A stretch of 64,000 bases of DNA from Rhizobiales bacterium GAS188 (GCA_900104855.1 FNSS01000001.1:4464001-4528000), one strand, 5' to 3'. Counted from the first letter of the stretch, positions 1-8,855 are shown. Program-made: numbers and translations. The notes: generated by a model not told the origin, from the sequence alone.

Positions 1-675
1 CCCGTCTTGATCTTCGTCCATGGCGGCGGATTTGCCGCCGGCAACAAGCACAATGCCGGCGCGCCTTTTTACGACAACATCATGCTGGCGGCCGTCAAGA
101 GCGGCGCAGTCGGCGTCAATATCACCTACAGGCTTGCTCCCGCCTACCAATGGCCGGCCGGGGCGGAAGATGTCGGCGCCTCGGTGCGCTGGGTCGTCGA
201 CCATATCTCGGCTTTTGGCGGCGATCCCAGTCGTATCTATCTGATGGGACACTCCGCCGGAGCGGTCCATGTGGCGTCATTTCTGGCGGCGTTCGGGCCC
301 TATGCGGCGAAGGGGACAGAGCTCGCTGGCGCCATCCTGGTGTCCGGGGAGTACGATCTGACGGCATTGACGCCCGGCGCGGCGGAGAAAGCCTATTTCG
401 GCGAGGATACGAGCCAATATCGCGAGCGTTCGCCTTTGCCGGGATTGCTGAAGAGCAAGGTGCCGCTCCTCGTCGTGAATGCCGAGCTCGACCCGCCGAC
501 CTTCATCCAGCAGGGGGAAGAATTGCGCGACAACCTGTGCAAGGAAGGCCGTTGCCCGACGACATTGGTGCTCGCCAACCACAGCCACATATCCGAACTC
601 TACGCCATCAACACCAGCGACACGGTGCTGTGGAATTCGCTCTCGAAATTCATGCAGCAGGCAGGGGCACAATAG
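1..675 (+). CDS. alpha/beta hydrolase (esterase/lipase family), 5'-truncated by window edge
   Basis: The reading frame is open from base 1, so the true start lies upstream; the first possible in-window start (TTG at 7) is not credible because it falls inside the family core. An HGGG oxyanion-hole motif lies at the N-terminus of what is visible. It is followed by the nucleophile elbow GHSAGA (Ser near base 255), an acidic residue in NAELDPP and a C-terminal His in NHSHIS. This order is that of the hormone-sensitive-lipase / kynurenine-formamidase-like alpha/beta hydrolases, which hydrolyse carboxyl esters or amides. The substrate cannot be inferred. It converges on the neighbouring hydrogenase-4-like operon with only 22 bp between stop codons. 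Confidence 0.85.
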   Translation, partial: PVLIFVHGGGFAAGNKHNAGAPFYDNIMLAAVKSGAVGVNITYRLAPAYQWPAGAEDVGASVRWVVDHISAFGGDPSRIYLMGHSAGAVHVASFLAAFGPYAAKGTELAGAILVSGEYDLTALTPGAAEKAYFGEDTSQYRERSPLPGLLKSKVPLLVVNAELDPPTFIQQGEELRDNLCKEGRCPTTLVLANHSHISELYAINTSDTVLWNSLSKFMQQAGAQ

Positions 676-697
676 TGATCCCGTCTGCTGGCTTGGT

Positions 698-1228
698 TCA
701 GCTTTTGGCGCCGGCGCTGTTCACTTGCAGAAGCGCCAGCAGGCCTTTGAGGAGCTGTGCGGGACTCGGCGGGCAGCCGCGGATATGCAGATCGACCGGC
801 ACGACGTTCGAGACCCCGCCGACGCTGGCATAGCTGTCGGCGAAGAAGCCGCCATCGACGGCGCAATCGCCGATGGCGACAACCCATTTGGGATCGGGCG
901 TCGCCGCATAAGCGCGCTCAAGGGCCTCGCGCATATTCTTGGTGACTGGTCCCGTCACCATCAGCACGTCGGCATGGCGCGGCGAGGCGACGAAGCGAAG
1001 GCCGAAGCGCTCCATGTCGTAGAAGGCGTTGCCGAGCGCCTGCATCTCCAATTCGCAGCCATTGCAGGAACCGGCATCGACCGCGCGGATGGCGAGGCTG
1101 CGTCCGAGCCGTTGCCGCGCCTGGCGACCGACGGCGGCGGCAAGCTCGGCGAGCGCCGCATCGTCCGGCGCCGGGGGCGGCTCGGTCAGGGCCCCTTTGG
1201 TAACGCTCTCGAAGAGGATCTTGCGCAT
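698..1228 (-). CDS. NuoB/HyfI-like small subunit of hydrogenase-4-related membrane complex
   Basis: This 176-residue protein matches the NuoB/HycG/HyfI family, which carries the terminal [4Fe-4S] cluster (N2) of complex I and group-4 hydrogenases. All four expected ligands are visible: C55 and C58 in CNGCE, C122 in GDC and C152 in GCPP. It is the last gene of the leftward hyf-like operon. An IS5-family element now separates it from the large-subunit gene, but AAGGA (complement of 1238-1242) still precedes its ATG by 9 nt. Transcripts from the operon promoter must cross the IS on its antisense strand, so expression may be reduced. Family assignment is firm; the partner redox protein is unknown. 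Confidence 0.9.
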   Translation of the reverse strand: MRKILFESVTKGALTEPPPAPDDAALAELAAAVGRQARQRLGRSLAIRAVDAGSCNGCELEMQALGNAFYDMERFGLRFVASPRHADVLMVTGPVTKNMREALERAYAATPDPKWVVAIGDCAVDGGFFADSYASVGGVSNVVPVDLHIRGCPPSPAQLLKGLLALLQVNSAGAKS

Positions 1229-1237
1229 GACGGCCGG

Positions 1238-1242
1238 TCCTT
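1238..1242 (-). promoter_or_regulatory. Shine-Dalgarno of the hyfI-like gene, rebuilt by the IS target duplication
   Basis: Read on the minus strand this is AAGGA, 9 nt before the ATG. Its first bases (TAA) belong to the 3-bp target duplication, so both the ribosome binding site and the upstream gene's stop codon exist after insertion. Confidence 0.6.
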
Positions 1243-1243
1243 A

Positions 1244-2177
1244 GAGGCTGACTGAAAAAAGAAAGTTGGGTGATTTCAATCTGTTGTGATTCCGTTGGGT
1301 TGCGAAGCTCAAAGGAGATCACGATGGCTTGGACTGAAACCACCCGCGCGCACTATCGGCGCGATGCGTTGCGCTACGCAAGCGATCTTACCGACGCGGA
1401 ATGGACGTTGATCGAGCCGTTTCTGCCGACGGCTTCGAAGGTTGGGCGGCCGAGAAAGACGGACTTGCGCTCGGTGGTGGAGGCGATCCTTTATATGGCG
1501 TCGACCGGCTGCCAATGGCGCGCGATCCCCAAGGATTTTCCGCCCTACTCGACAGTGCAAGGCTACTTCTACGCTTGGTCGCACAAGGGTTTGTTGGCGC
1601 ACATCAACCACATGCTGGTCATGGCCCTGCGCGAGATGGTCGGGCGAGAGGCCAGCCCCACGGCGGGCGTCATCGATAGCCAGTCGGTGAAGACCGCCGA
1701 ATGCGGCGGCCCCAGAGGCTTCGATGCGGGCAAGAAGCTCAAAGGCCGCAAACGCCATATCGTCACCGACACCGAGGGCCATCTGGTCGGCGTGCAGGTT
1801 CACCCCGCCGATATCCAAGACCGCGACGGCACACCGGACCTGCTGGCGTCGATCCGCTCGCTCTATCCGTGGCTGCGCCATGTCTTCGCCGACGGCGGCT
1901 ATGCCGGAGACAAGCTGCGCGACGCCATGACCACGCTCGGCCAATGGACTTTCGAGATCATCAAACGCTCCGACACCGCCAAGGGGTTCGAACTCCTGCC
2001 GCGTCGATGGGTAGTCGAACGAACCTTCGCTTGGCTCGGCCGATGCCGGCGGCTCGCGAAGGACTTCGAAGCCAGCATCGAGAGCGCCGTCGCTTGGATC
2101 CTCATCGCCCACATCCGCCGCCTTACAAGAAGGCTGGGGAGAGCGTGAAATGCTGCCAGCCTTTATGAGTCAGACTC
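1244..2177 (+). mobile_element. IS5-family insertion sequence (IS1031-like), intact
   Basis: This 934-bp element has imperfect terminal inverted repeats: GAGGCTGACTGAAAAAAG on the left, and GAGTCTGACTCATAAAGG as the complement of the right end. TTA is duplicated at 1241-1243 and 2178-2180. A 3-bp TNA duplication is typical of the IS1031 group of IS5. One full-length transposase gene is inside. The element sits in what was a 12-bp gap between two genes of the hyf-like operon, in opposite orientation to it. The near-perfect structure and intact gene suggest a recent, possibly still mobile insertion. Confidence 0.88.
1324..2148 (+). CDS. IS5-family transposase
   Basis: This is a 274-residue DDE transposase in a single frame with no programmed frameshift. 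The catalytic acids are visible as D118 (IDSQSVKT), D190 (FADGGYAG) and E232 (VVERTFAWLGR, the Y/W-rich C1 signature of IS4/IS5 enzymes). The start at ATG 1324 is chosen over an upstream in-frame start because AAAGGAG precedes it by about 7 nt and the family N-terminus begins there. The N-terminal part, including DLTDAEW, is the DUF4096-type domain common in this group. It is complete and probably functional. Confidence 0.93.
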   Translation: MAWTETTRAHYRRDALRYASDLTDAEWTLIEPFLPTASKVGRPRKTDLRSVVEAILYMASTGCQWRAIPKDFPPYSTVQGYFYAWSHKGLLAHINHMLVMALREMVGREASPTAGVIDSQSVKTAECGGPRGFDAGKKLKGRKRHIVTDTEGHLVGVQVHPADIQDRDGTPDLLASIRSLYPWLRHVFADGGYAGDKLRDAMTTLGQWTFEIIKRSDTAKGFELLPRRWVVERTFAWLGRCRRLAKDFEASIESAVAWILIAHIRRLTRRLGRA

Positions 2178-3728
2178 TTAGAGATCGTGGCCCGAATAGG
2201 AGCAGTTGAAGGATTTGTTGCAGAGCGGGAAATCGGCAACGATATTGCCTTCGATCGCCGCTTCGAGCACCGGCCATTGGAACCAGGAGGGGTCGCGCAG
2301 ATGGCAGCGCGCCACCTTTCCCTCGCCGTCGAGCCGCAGCCAAACCAGGATGTCGCCCCGGAAGCCCTCGACGATGGCGACGCCCTCAGCTGTGCCGCCA
2401 GGTCTCACGCCATCAACTCTCGCGCCTCTGTCGGCGCAGATCGATCCGCTCGGCATCCGGTCGAGGATCTGCTCGATCAGCGACAGGCTTTGCTCGACTT
2501 CCCAGATGCGGATCCAGACGCGCGCATTGACGTCGCCTTCGCTCGCAATCCGCACCTCGAAGGACAGCTCGTCATACGGAGGATACGGTAAGCTGCGCCT
2601 GGCATCGAAGCTTCTGCCCGAGGCTCTGCCGACATAGCCGCCGCAGCCGAATTGCCGCACCAGCTCCGGCCGCAGCACGCCGGTCGCCACCATGCGGTCC
2701 TGCAGCGAAGCGGTGTTGTCGTAGAGCTCGACCAGCGCCGGGAAAATGCGTCTTGCTTCCGCGACGAGGCCCCGCAGCAGGGCGGGGCCGTCTTCGCGGA
2801 GATCGACCGCCATGCCGCCCGGCAGGATGCAATCGCGCATCAGGCGGTGCCCGAAACAGGCTTGTGCGGCGCGCAGCACGCGCTCGCGCAGAATGGCGCA
2901 TTGGGCCTGCATGAGCGCGAAGGAGGCGTCGTTGCAGATGGCACCGATATCGCCGAAATGATTGGCGAGCCGCTCCATCTCCGCCATGAGGGCGCGCAGC
3001 CAATGGGCTCGCACAGGAGCCTCGATGCCGAGTGCTGATTCCGCTGCCCGCGAAAAGGCGAGCGCGTAGGCGACCGTGCTGTCGCCGGAGGTCCGCCCCG
3101 CGAGCTTGACGGCGCGTTCGAGATCGGCGCCGGCCATCAGACCCTCGGTGCCCTTGTGGACATAGCCGAGGCGCTCTTCGAGGCGCACCACCGCCTCGCC
3201 ATTGACGGTGAAACGGAAATGCCCCGGCTCGATGATGCCGGCATGGATCGGCCCGACGGCGATCTGATGCGTTCCTTCGCCTTCGACAGCAAGGAAATCG
3301 TATTTGGCGCCAGCAGGCGGGCAGGCGAGCGCGCCGGCCAGCGGATGCCGGACGCCCCAGCGACCGTGATCCAGCCATGGCCGTCGATCGGTTGCACCGA
3401 CGGGCTCGAGCCCGAATAGGTCGTAGATGGCGCGTTCGAGCCGCGCCGCCGGCGGATGCTTGCCTCCGACCGAGGGGAAGCGCCCATCGGGGCAGGGGAA
3501 GCTGAGGATCGCCGTCTCGCTCGTGGCGTCGTCGAGGAGCGCCATATGGACGGCGTCCCGTTCGCCCCACAGGCCGAGCAGCGTCAAGCTCCCTTCGGCG
3601 AGCCGGTTTGTCGCGCCGTGCCACAGATCGGCACCTACGATGCTGCGCGGCCAGGGGCGATGCTCGGCGACCATCCGGCCTTGGCGGCTCATCTCGTGAA
3701 GCGTCGGCAAATCTTGGAGCGCAGGCAT
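2178..3728 (-). CDS. HyfG/HycE-like large subunit (NuoC-NuoD fusion) lacking nickel ligands
   Basis: This 516-residue protein joins a NuoC-like N-terminal domain (about residues 1-125) to a NuoD/NiFe large-subunit domain. Conserved landmarks include EPGHFRF near 167 and HKGTE near 191. In true group-4 hydrogenases the nickel site needs an N-terminal CxxC and a C-terminal DPCxxC. Here the N-terminal position reads GRTSGDS (211-217) and the C-terminal one DPSWFQW (from 479), so all four cysteines are absent. The tail keeps a different Cys-containing motif, FPLCNKSFNCSYSG. The TAA stop is exactly the TTA target duplication of the adjacent IS. The start is the ATG at 3726-3728, 14 bp after the preceding gene. 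It is probably a quinone-, ferredoxin- or otherwise coupled module and not a hydrogenase. Confidence 0.88.
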   Translation of the reverse strand: MPALQDLPTLHEMSRQGRMVAEHRPWPRSIVGADLWHGATNRLAEGSLTLLGLWGERDAVHMALLDDATSETAILSFPCPDGRFPSVGGKHPPAARLERAIYDLFGLEPVGATDRRPWLDHGRWGVRHPLAGALACPPAGAKYDFLAVEGEGTHQIAVGPIHAGIIEPGHFRFTVNGEAVVRLEERLGYVHKGTEGLMAGADLERAVKLAGRTSGDSTVAYALAFSRAAESALGIEAPVRAHWLRALMAEMERLANHFGDIGAICNDASFALMQAQCAILRERVLRAAQACFGHRLMRDCILPGGMAVDLREDGPALLRGLVAEARRIFPALVELYDNTASLQDRMVATGVLRPELVRQFGCGGYVGRASGRSFDARRSLPYPPYDELSFEVRIASEGDVNARVWIRIWEVEQSLSLIEQILDRMPSGSICADRGARVDGVRPGGTAEGVAIVEGFRGDILVWLRLDGEGKVARCHLRDPSWFQWPVLEAAIEGNIVADFPLCNKSFNCSYSGHDL

Positions 3729-3742
3729 GACCGATCTCCGAC

Positions 3743-5191
3743 CTAGCCGAGCAGGCTCGCCACATGCTGGAACCAGGCGACCAGCGGTCCCGGCAGATAG
3801 ATGCCGGCCGTGAACACCAGAGCGAGATGCGCGAACATCGGCACATAGGAGGCCTGGACCGGCTTGAGGCTGCCCTGCGGCTCTCCGAAGGCGAGCCCGC
3901 CGAGCTTGAGCATGAGGGCGCCGAACGCCACCAGGAGGCCGATGACCAGCGGGATGGCGAGCAGGGGCGCGCGAGCGAAGGTCGAGCTGACGACCAGGAA
4001 CTCGCTCATGAAGATGCCGAGCGGCGGCATGCCGGCGATGGCGACCACGCCGAGCACCAGGCCCCAGCCGAGCACCGGATGGGATTCGGTGAGGCCGCGT
4101 ATGTCGGCGATCTTCTGCGTGCCCTTCACCTGGGCGATATGGCCGACCGAGAAGAAGATCGCCGATTTCGTCAGGCTGTGCATCGTCATGTGCAAGAGCC
4201 CCGCGAAATTGGCGAGCGGGCCGCCCATGCCGAAAGCGAAGGCGATGATCCCCATATGCTCGATCGACGAGTAGGCGAACAGGCGCTTGATGTCGCGCCG
4301 GCGGTAGAGCATGAAGCCGGCGAAGATCAGCGAGGTCAGCCCCATCGTCACCAGCAGGGGGCCTGGCGGAATGGCGCCCGGGCTTGCGGCGAGCAGCATC
4401 TTGAAGCGCAGCACCGCATAGAGCGCGACGTTGAGGAGGAGGCCGGAGAGCACCGCCGAGATCGGGGTTGGGCCCTCGGCATGGGCGTCGGGAAGCCAGG
4501 CATGCAGCGGCGCGAGGCCGATCTTGGTGCCGTAACCCAAGAGCAGGAACACGAAGGCAACGTTGAGGAGCGCCGGGTCGAAGCTTCCGACATGCGCGAT
4601 CACCGTGGTCCAGACCATGGCGTCGAGGCCTTCGCCGATCACCGGGCGCGCCGCCATATAGACCAGGATGGTGCCGAACAGGGCGAGCGCGATGCCGACG
4701 CTGCCGAGGATGAAATATTTCCAGGCAGCCTCCAATGCCTCCGGGGTGCGGTAGATGCCGACCATGACGACGGTCGAGAGCGTCGCAAGCTCGATCGCCA
4801 CCCACATCAATCCGAGATTGTTCGACACGAGCGCGAGGTTCATGCCGAACATCATCACCTGGTAGATCGCGTGGTAGAAACGCAGATAGACCGGCGTCAG
4901 CCTCTCGGTTTCGAGCTCATGAGCGATATAGGTGGCGCTGAAGACGCTGGTGGTGAAACCGACGAAGGTCGAGAGCACGACGAAGACGATGTTGAGATCG
5001 TCGACGAACAGGTACTGGCCGGGTGTAGGCCGTTCGACGAACAGGAACAGGGCGGCAAGCAGCGTCGCCAGACTCGCCAGGACGTTGAGGCGCGCCGAGA
5101 GCCGGTAATCGGAAATGAGCGCCAGGAGGCAGGCGGCCGCGATCGGTATCACCAGGATGGCCGTGACCGCGTTGAAGGAGAAGGCGGTCAT
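3743..5191 (-). CDS. HyfF-like proton-translocating membrane subunit (NuoN/M/Mrp antiporter family)
   Basis: This is a 482-residue, highly hydrophobic protein of the complex I / Mrp antiporter subunit family, with about 13-14 predicted membrane segments. The signature region reads YGTKIGLAPLHAWLPDAHA, including the channel Lys and the HAWLPDAH broken-helix segment, followed by PTPISAVLSG. It is hydrogenase-4 component F-like by position and length. Its ATG overlaps the stop of the preceding hyfE-like gene by 4 bp, so the two are translationally coupled. It would pump ions, powered by the redox arm encoded downstream. Confidence 0.9.
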   Translation of the reverse strand: MTAFSFNAVTAILVIPIAAACLLALISDYRLSARLNVLASLATLLAALFLFVERPTPGQYLFVDDLNIVFVVLSTFVGFTTSVFSATYIAHELETERLTPVYLRFYHAIYQVMMFGMNLALVSNNLGLMWVAIELATLSTVVMVGIYRTPEALEAAWKYFILGSVGIALALFGTILVYMAARPVIGEGLDAMVWTTVIAHVGSFDPALLNVAFVFLLLGYGTKIGLAPLHAWLPDAHAEGPTPISAVLSGLLLNVALYAVLRFKMLLAASPGAIPPGPLLVTMGLTSLIFAGFMLYRRRDIKRLFAYSSIEHMGIIAFAFGMGGPLANFAGLLHMTMHSLTKSAIFFSVGHIAQVKGTQKIADIRGLTESHPVLGWGLVLGVVAIAGMPPLGIFMSEFLVVSSTFARAPLLAIPLVIGLLVAFGALMLKLGGLAFGEPQGSLKPVQASYVPMFAHLALVFTAGIYLPGPLVAWFQHVASLLG

Positions 5192-5850
5192 TGCCGCTCT
5201 CCGCGGAACTGGTCGAGCGCCGCGACATCGACCGTGTCGAAGCGCTCGCGGATCCGGAACAGGAAGATGCCGATCACGATGAAGGCGATGAGGATCGAGA
5301 AGGCGACGCTGATCTCAACCACGAGCGGCATGCCCTTGGCGCCGGTCGCCGCGAGCACCAGCCCGTTTTCGAGCGACATGAACCCGACCACCTGACCGAC
5401 GGCGTTGCGGCGCGTCACCATCACCAGGAGGCCGAGCAGCAGCACCGAGAGCGCGAAGGCGAGGTCCTCGCGCGCCAGCGCGTCCGCCCCCGGCGTCACG
5501 CGCAGCATCACCACCATCGACAGCGCCACGAGGCCGATGCCGGCGAGCATTGTCGGACCGATGCCGACCACGGTCTCGATCTGGCGATGGATGCCGAGGC
5601 GGCGCACCATGCGATGCAAGGCGATCGGGATGACGAGCGCCTTGAACAGGAGCGCGATGGCGGCCGTGACGTAGAGATGCGGCGCATCCTGGACATAGGC
5701 CTGCCAGGCGACCGAGAGGGCGAGCAGGACGGCGTGCAGCGCAAACACGTTGAGCAGCGCATAAAGCCGGCTCTGATAGAGCATCATGAAGCTCACCAGC
5801 ACCAGGCCGCCGGCCAGGAGATGCGCAAGGTCGAAGGCGAATGAGTGCAT
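5188..5850 (-). CDS. HyfE-like membrane subunit
   Basis: This 220-residue hydrophobic protein has six or seven membrane segments and resembles hydrogenase-4 component E, a NuoK-like domain with an extra N-terminal portion. Its place between the HyfC- and HyfF-like genes fits the standard hyf order. A GLV-type NuoK helix with a conserved Glu is visible in FMSLENGLVLAATG. ATG 5848-5850 is chosen because it overlaps the stop of the preceding gene; longer in-frame extensions run into that gene and are rejected. Confidence 0.85.
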   Translation of the reverse strand: MHSFAFDLAHLLAGGLVLVSFMMLYQSRLYALLNVFALHAVLLALSVAWQAYVQDAPHLYVTAAIALLFKALVIPIALHRMVRRLGIHRQIETVVGIGPTMLAGIGLVALSMVVMLRVTPGADALAREDLAFALSVLLLGLLVMVTRRNAVGQVVGFMSLENGLVLAATGAKGMPLVVEISVAFSILIAFIVIGIFLFRIRERFDTVDVAALDQFRGERQ

Positions 5851-6806
5851 CAGAGGCTCCTCGACACGAAGAGCAGCAGCGTTCCGAGAAGGCCGAGCAT
5901 CAGGGCGGCGCCGAGAAATTCGGGGACGCGGAAGACGCGCATCTTGGCGATCGTCGTTTCGAACAGGGCCAGCAGCACGCCGCCGACGCCGAGCTTGAGA
6001 ATGAAGGCGACCATGCCCACCGCATAGGCGGTGATCCCGTCGCCCGGTCGCGCCAGCCCCCATGGAACGAAGACGCAGATGATCAGCGCCAGGTAGAGCT
6101 GCAGCTTGAGCGCCGCCGCGAGCTCGATCATGGCGAGATGGCGTCCCGAATATTCGAGCACCATCGCCTCATGCACCATGGTGAGCTCGAGATGGGTCGC
6201 CGGATTGTCGACCGGGATGCGGGCATTCTCGGCGATGGCGACCATGATCAGCGCGATCAGCGCCAGCCCCAGCGAGACCCGCAAGCCGACCTGCGGCGAC
6301 AGCATGAAGCCCGCAAGGGTCGAGAGCTGGGTCGAGCCCGCGACGAGCGCGATGGTGAAGACGATCATGATCATGGCGGGCTCGGCCAGCGTGGCGATCA
6401 TGACGTCGCGGCTCGAACCGATGCCGCCGAAGCTGGTGCCGATGTCGAGGCCGGCAAGCGTCAGGAAGAAGCGCGCCGAGGCGATGAGCGCGATGATGGC
6501 GATGATGTCGGCGGACCAGCTGAAGGGCAGCCCTGTCGCAAAGGTCGGGATGAGGTCGGCAGCGGCCCAGATGGCGGAAAATATTAGGTAGGGCGCGACG
6601 CGGAACAGCCAGGATGCGTTCGGCGCCAGCACGACATCCTTGCGCAACAGACGCAGCAGGTCGCGATAAGGCTGGACGAGCGACGGCCCCTGCCGGCTCA
6701 GCAGCCGTGCCTTCAGCTTGCGCACGAAGCCGACGAGCAGCGGCGGCAGAAGCAGCACGAGCGCCATCTGGACGCCTTGCGCCGCGATGTCGGCGATCAC
6801 GACCAT
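5850..6806 (-). CDS. HyfC/NuoH-like membrane subunit (formate hydrogenlyase subunit 4 family)
   Basis: This 318-residue membrane protein of the NuoH/HycD/HyfC family anchors the peripheral redox arm. Visible family features are the N-terminal loop KARLLSRQGPSLVQPYRDLL, the charged cytoplasmic segment RIPVDNPATHLELTMVHEAM (a NuoH-type quinone-chamber loop) and about eight membrane spans. ATG 6804-6806 begins a hydrophobic N-terminus and overlaps the 3' end of the hyfB-like gene by 10 bp. The next gene starts on its stop codon. Confidence 0.9.
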   Translation of the reverse strand: MVVIADIAAQGVQMALVLLLPPLLVGFVRKLKARLLSRQGPSLVQPYRDLLRLLRKDVVLAPNASWLFRVAPYLIFSAIWAAADLIPTFATGLPFSWSADIIAIIALIASARFFLTLAGLDIGTSFGGIGSSRDVMIATLAEPAMIMIVFTIALVAGSTQLSTLAGFMLSPQVGLRVSLGLALIALIMVAIAENARIPVDNPATHLELTMVHEAMVLEYSGRHLAMIELAAALKLQLYLALIICVFVPWGLARPGDGITAYAVGMVAFILKLGVGGVLLALFETTIAKMRVFRVPEFLGAALMLGLLGTLLLFVSRSL

Positions 6807-8794
6807 AGCGCGACCACCAGCAGCAAGACGATGAGAGCCAGGAAGACCAGGCTGAGATAGCGGCGTATCGTCAGGAATTGCAGGAAATTCAGCCGGTCGG
6901 CGATCGAGCCGATACTGTCGGCGATCGGCGCATAGAGCCACTCCCAGGCGAGATCGTGGACCGCGACCTGCAGGCGCGCGGGACGCATATCGCCGGGCGG
7001 CGGCATGTCGATATGCTCGCTGGCGCGAAACAGCAATGTCCCGAAGACGCGGCGGATCGGTTGGGCGAAGCTCGAGGCGCTATACTGGATCAGCGGGCTG
7101 GGATCGGGAAAGCCGCAATCCCAGGCGGCGGAGCGGCGGATCGCACGCGAGGCCAGGCGGTGGATGCCGAACACCGCGACCGAGGCGGAGGCGGCGATGA
7201 ACAGGAAAAGCAGCAGGCCGTTATAGGAGCTGCGGCTCTCCGCGACCGGCACGATCGATAGCCAAGGCACGCCCAACTGCCGCGGCATGTTGGCGCCGAC
7301 GAGGAGCTTCACCGCCGGCGCCACGCCATCGATCACGAGGCCGGGCAGGATGCCGCAGAGGAAACAGAGAAAGGCGAGGATCGACATTGCGGCAAGCGAG
7401 AAGCCGTCGACCTCGGCAGCTTCTGCCGCTGCCGCTGTGCGGGCCCGGCCGAGAAAGGTGATGCCGAAGGCGCGCACGAAACAGGCGAAGGCCAGCGCCG
7501 CCGCGAGCGCCAGCAGAGCCCCGACCGCCGGGATCATCAGCTTGAGGCCCCATTGCGGGATTTGCGGGCTCAGCAGCACCGCCTGCAGGGTCAGCCATTC
7601 CGATACGAAGCCATTGAGCGGCGGCAGCGCGGCGATGGCGGCGGAGCCGACCAGGAAGGCGAAGCTCGTGGCCGGCATCCGGTGGATGAGGCCGCCGAGC
7701 TTTTCGATGTCGCGAAAGCCCGTCGCTGCGAGCACCGAGCCGGCGCCGAAGAATAAGAGGCTCTTGAAGAGCATATGGTTGAGCGCGTGAAACAGCGCCG
7801 CGGTCAGCGCCAGCGCCGCCGCAAATCCCATGCCGTTCGCCCGAAAGGCGAGTGCGAGACCAAGCCCGATGAAGACGATGCCGATATTCTCGACGGTCGA
7901 GTAGGCGAGCACCCGCTTGAGATCCGTCTCCATGAGCGCATGCAGGACGCCGAGCACCGCGGTCATCCCGCCGAGCGCCAGCACCAGCACGCTCCACCAC
8001 CAGGAAGGCTGACCGAGCAGGTCGAACACCAGGCGCAGAAAGCCGTAAATCGCGACCTTGGTCATGACGCCGCTCATCAGGGCCGAGACATGGCTCGGCG
8101 CGGCCGGATGGGCGAGCGGCAACCAGGCATGCAGCGGCACGAGGCCGGCTTTCGAGCCGCTGCCGATGAGAACGAGAACGAGGATAAGGCCAGCGACAGA
8201 AGGCGACGGGCCGGCTTCGCGCATGGCCGCAAAGGCGTAATTGCCCTCCGGCCCGGCGAGCAGGCCGAAAGCGAGCAGGAGACACAGCGTGCCGAAGCTC
8301 GCCATCACCAGGTAGATGAAGCCGGCGCGCCTGTTCTCCGGGTCGCGATGATGTGCCATGACCAGGGCCCAGGAGGACAGCGACATGAACTCCCAGCTGA
8401 GGAGAAAGCTGAAGGCATCATCTGCCATGACCACGAGGTTCATGCCGGCCAGGAACACCGGGAAGAACGGCAGGACGCGGCCAGGCTCCGGCTCGTGCTG
8501 CCCGTAGCCGATCGCATAGAGGCTGGCGGCCGCACCGCCGAGATTGACGACGGCGAGGAAGAAGGCCGACAGCGCGTCGATGCGGAAATGGGCGCCGAGC
8601 CAAGGCAGCCCGATCGGCAAGGTCACGGCCGCTGGCTCTTGTGCAATCCGGGAAAGCGCCACGCCGAGAGCCGCGACCGAGACGATGAGGCAGGCGCTGT
8701 AGACGGCGCGAGAACCCGACCGCGCGACGATCACGGCCAGAAACGCAACGGCCAACAAAGCGGCCACGCCCCCCAATCCGATGACAGCCGGCAT
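6797..8794 (-). CDS. HyfB-like proton-translocating membrane subunit (NuoL/M family)
   Basis: This 665-residue, strongly hydrophobic protein opens the operon. Antiporter-family landmarks are the Glu-containing SWEFMSLSSWALVMAHH and GSKAGLVPLHAWLPLAHPA, with the channel Lys and HAWLP motif. The C-terminal hydrophilic and amphipathic region is typical of hydrogenase-4 component B. No FeS-ferredoxin gene (HyfA/HyfH-like) and no HyfD-like gene accompany it, so the gene set is B-C-E-F-G-I. The operon promoter should lie in the 61 bp upstream or beyond the xre-like gene. Confidence 0.9.
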   Translation of the reverse strand: MPAVIGLGGVAALLAVAFLAVIVARSGSRAVYSACLIVSVAALGVALSRIAQEPAAVTLPIGLPWLGAHFRIDALSAFFLAVVNLGGAAASLYAIGYGQHEPEPGRVLPFFPVFLAGMNLVVMADDAFSFLLSWEFMSLSSWALVMAHHRDPENRRAGFIYLVMASFGTLCLLLAFGLLAGPEGNYAFAAMREAGPSPSVAGLILVLVLIGSGSKAGLVPLHAWLPLAHPAAPSHVSALMSGVMTKVAIYGFLRLVFDLLGQPSWWWSVLVLALGGMTAVLGVLHALMETDLKRVLAYSTVENIGIVFIGLGLALAFRANGMGFAAALALTAALFHALNHMLFKSLLFFGAGSVLAATGFRDIEKLGGLIHRMPATSFAFLVGSAAIAALPPLNGFVSEWLTLQAVLLSPQIPQWGLKLMIPAVGALLALAAALAFACFVRAFGITFLGRARTAAAAEAAEVDGFSLAAMSILAFLCFLCGILPGLVIDGVAPAVKLLVGANMPRQLGVPWLSIVPVAESRSSYNGLLLFLFIAASASVAVFGIHRLASRAIRRSAAWDCGFPDPSPLIQYSASSFAQPIRRVFGTLLFRASEHIDMPPPGDMRPARLQVAVHDLAWEWLYAPIADSIGSIADRLNFLQFLTIRRYLSLVFLALIVLLLVVALWS

Positions 8795-8855
8795 CTCGCC
8801 TACCTCAATGCTGCCCCAAGGCCCGACACCATGGACACCCGGGGTGTTCTCGCCG

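Noticed and set aside
2178-4805. 875-codon fusion reading of the hyfG-like gene extending into the hyfF-like region
   Set aside because: The extra N-terminal part is an out-of-frame translation of hyfF; the internal ATG at 3726-3728 starts the conserved protein.
3764-5395. Long open frame on the plus strand opposite the hyfF/hyfE-like genes
   Set aside because: Its translation is a monotonous His/Glu/Arg/Asp-rich string typical of antisense frames in high-GC genes, while the minus strand encodes clear complex I-type proteins.
698-8794. Calling the complex a [NiFe] hydrogenase or formate hydrogenlyase
   Set aside because: All four nickel-binding cysteines are absent in the large subunit and no hyp or formate dehydrogenase genes accompany it.
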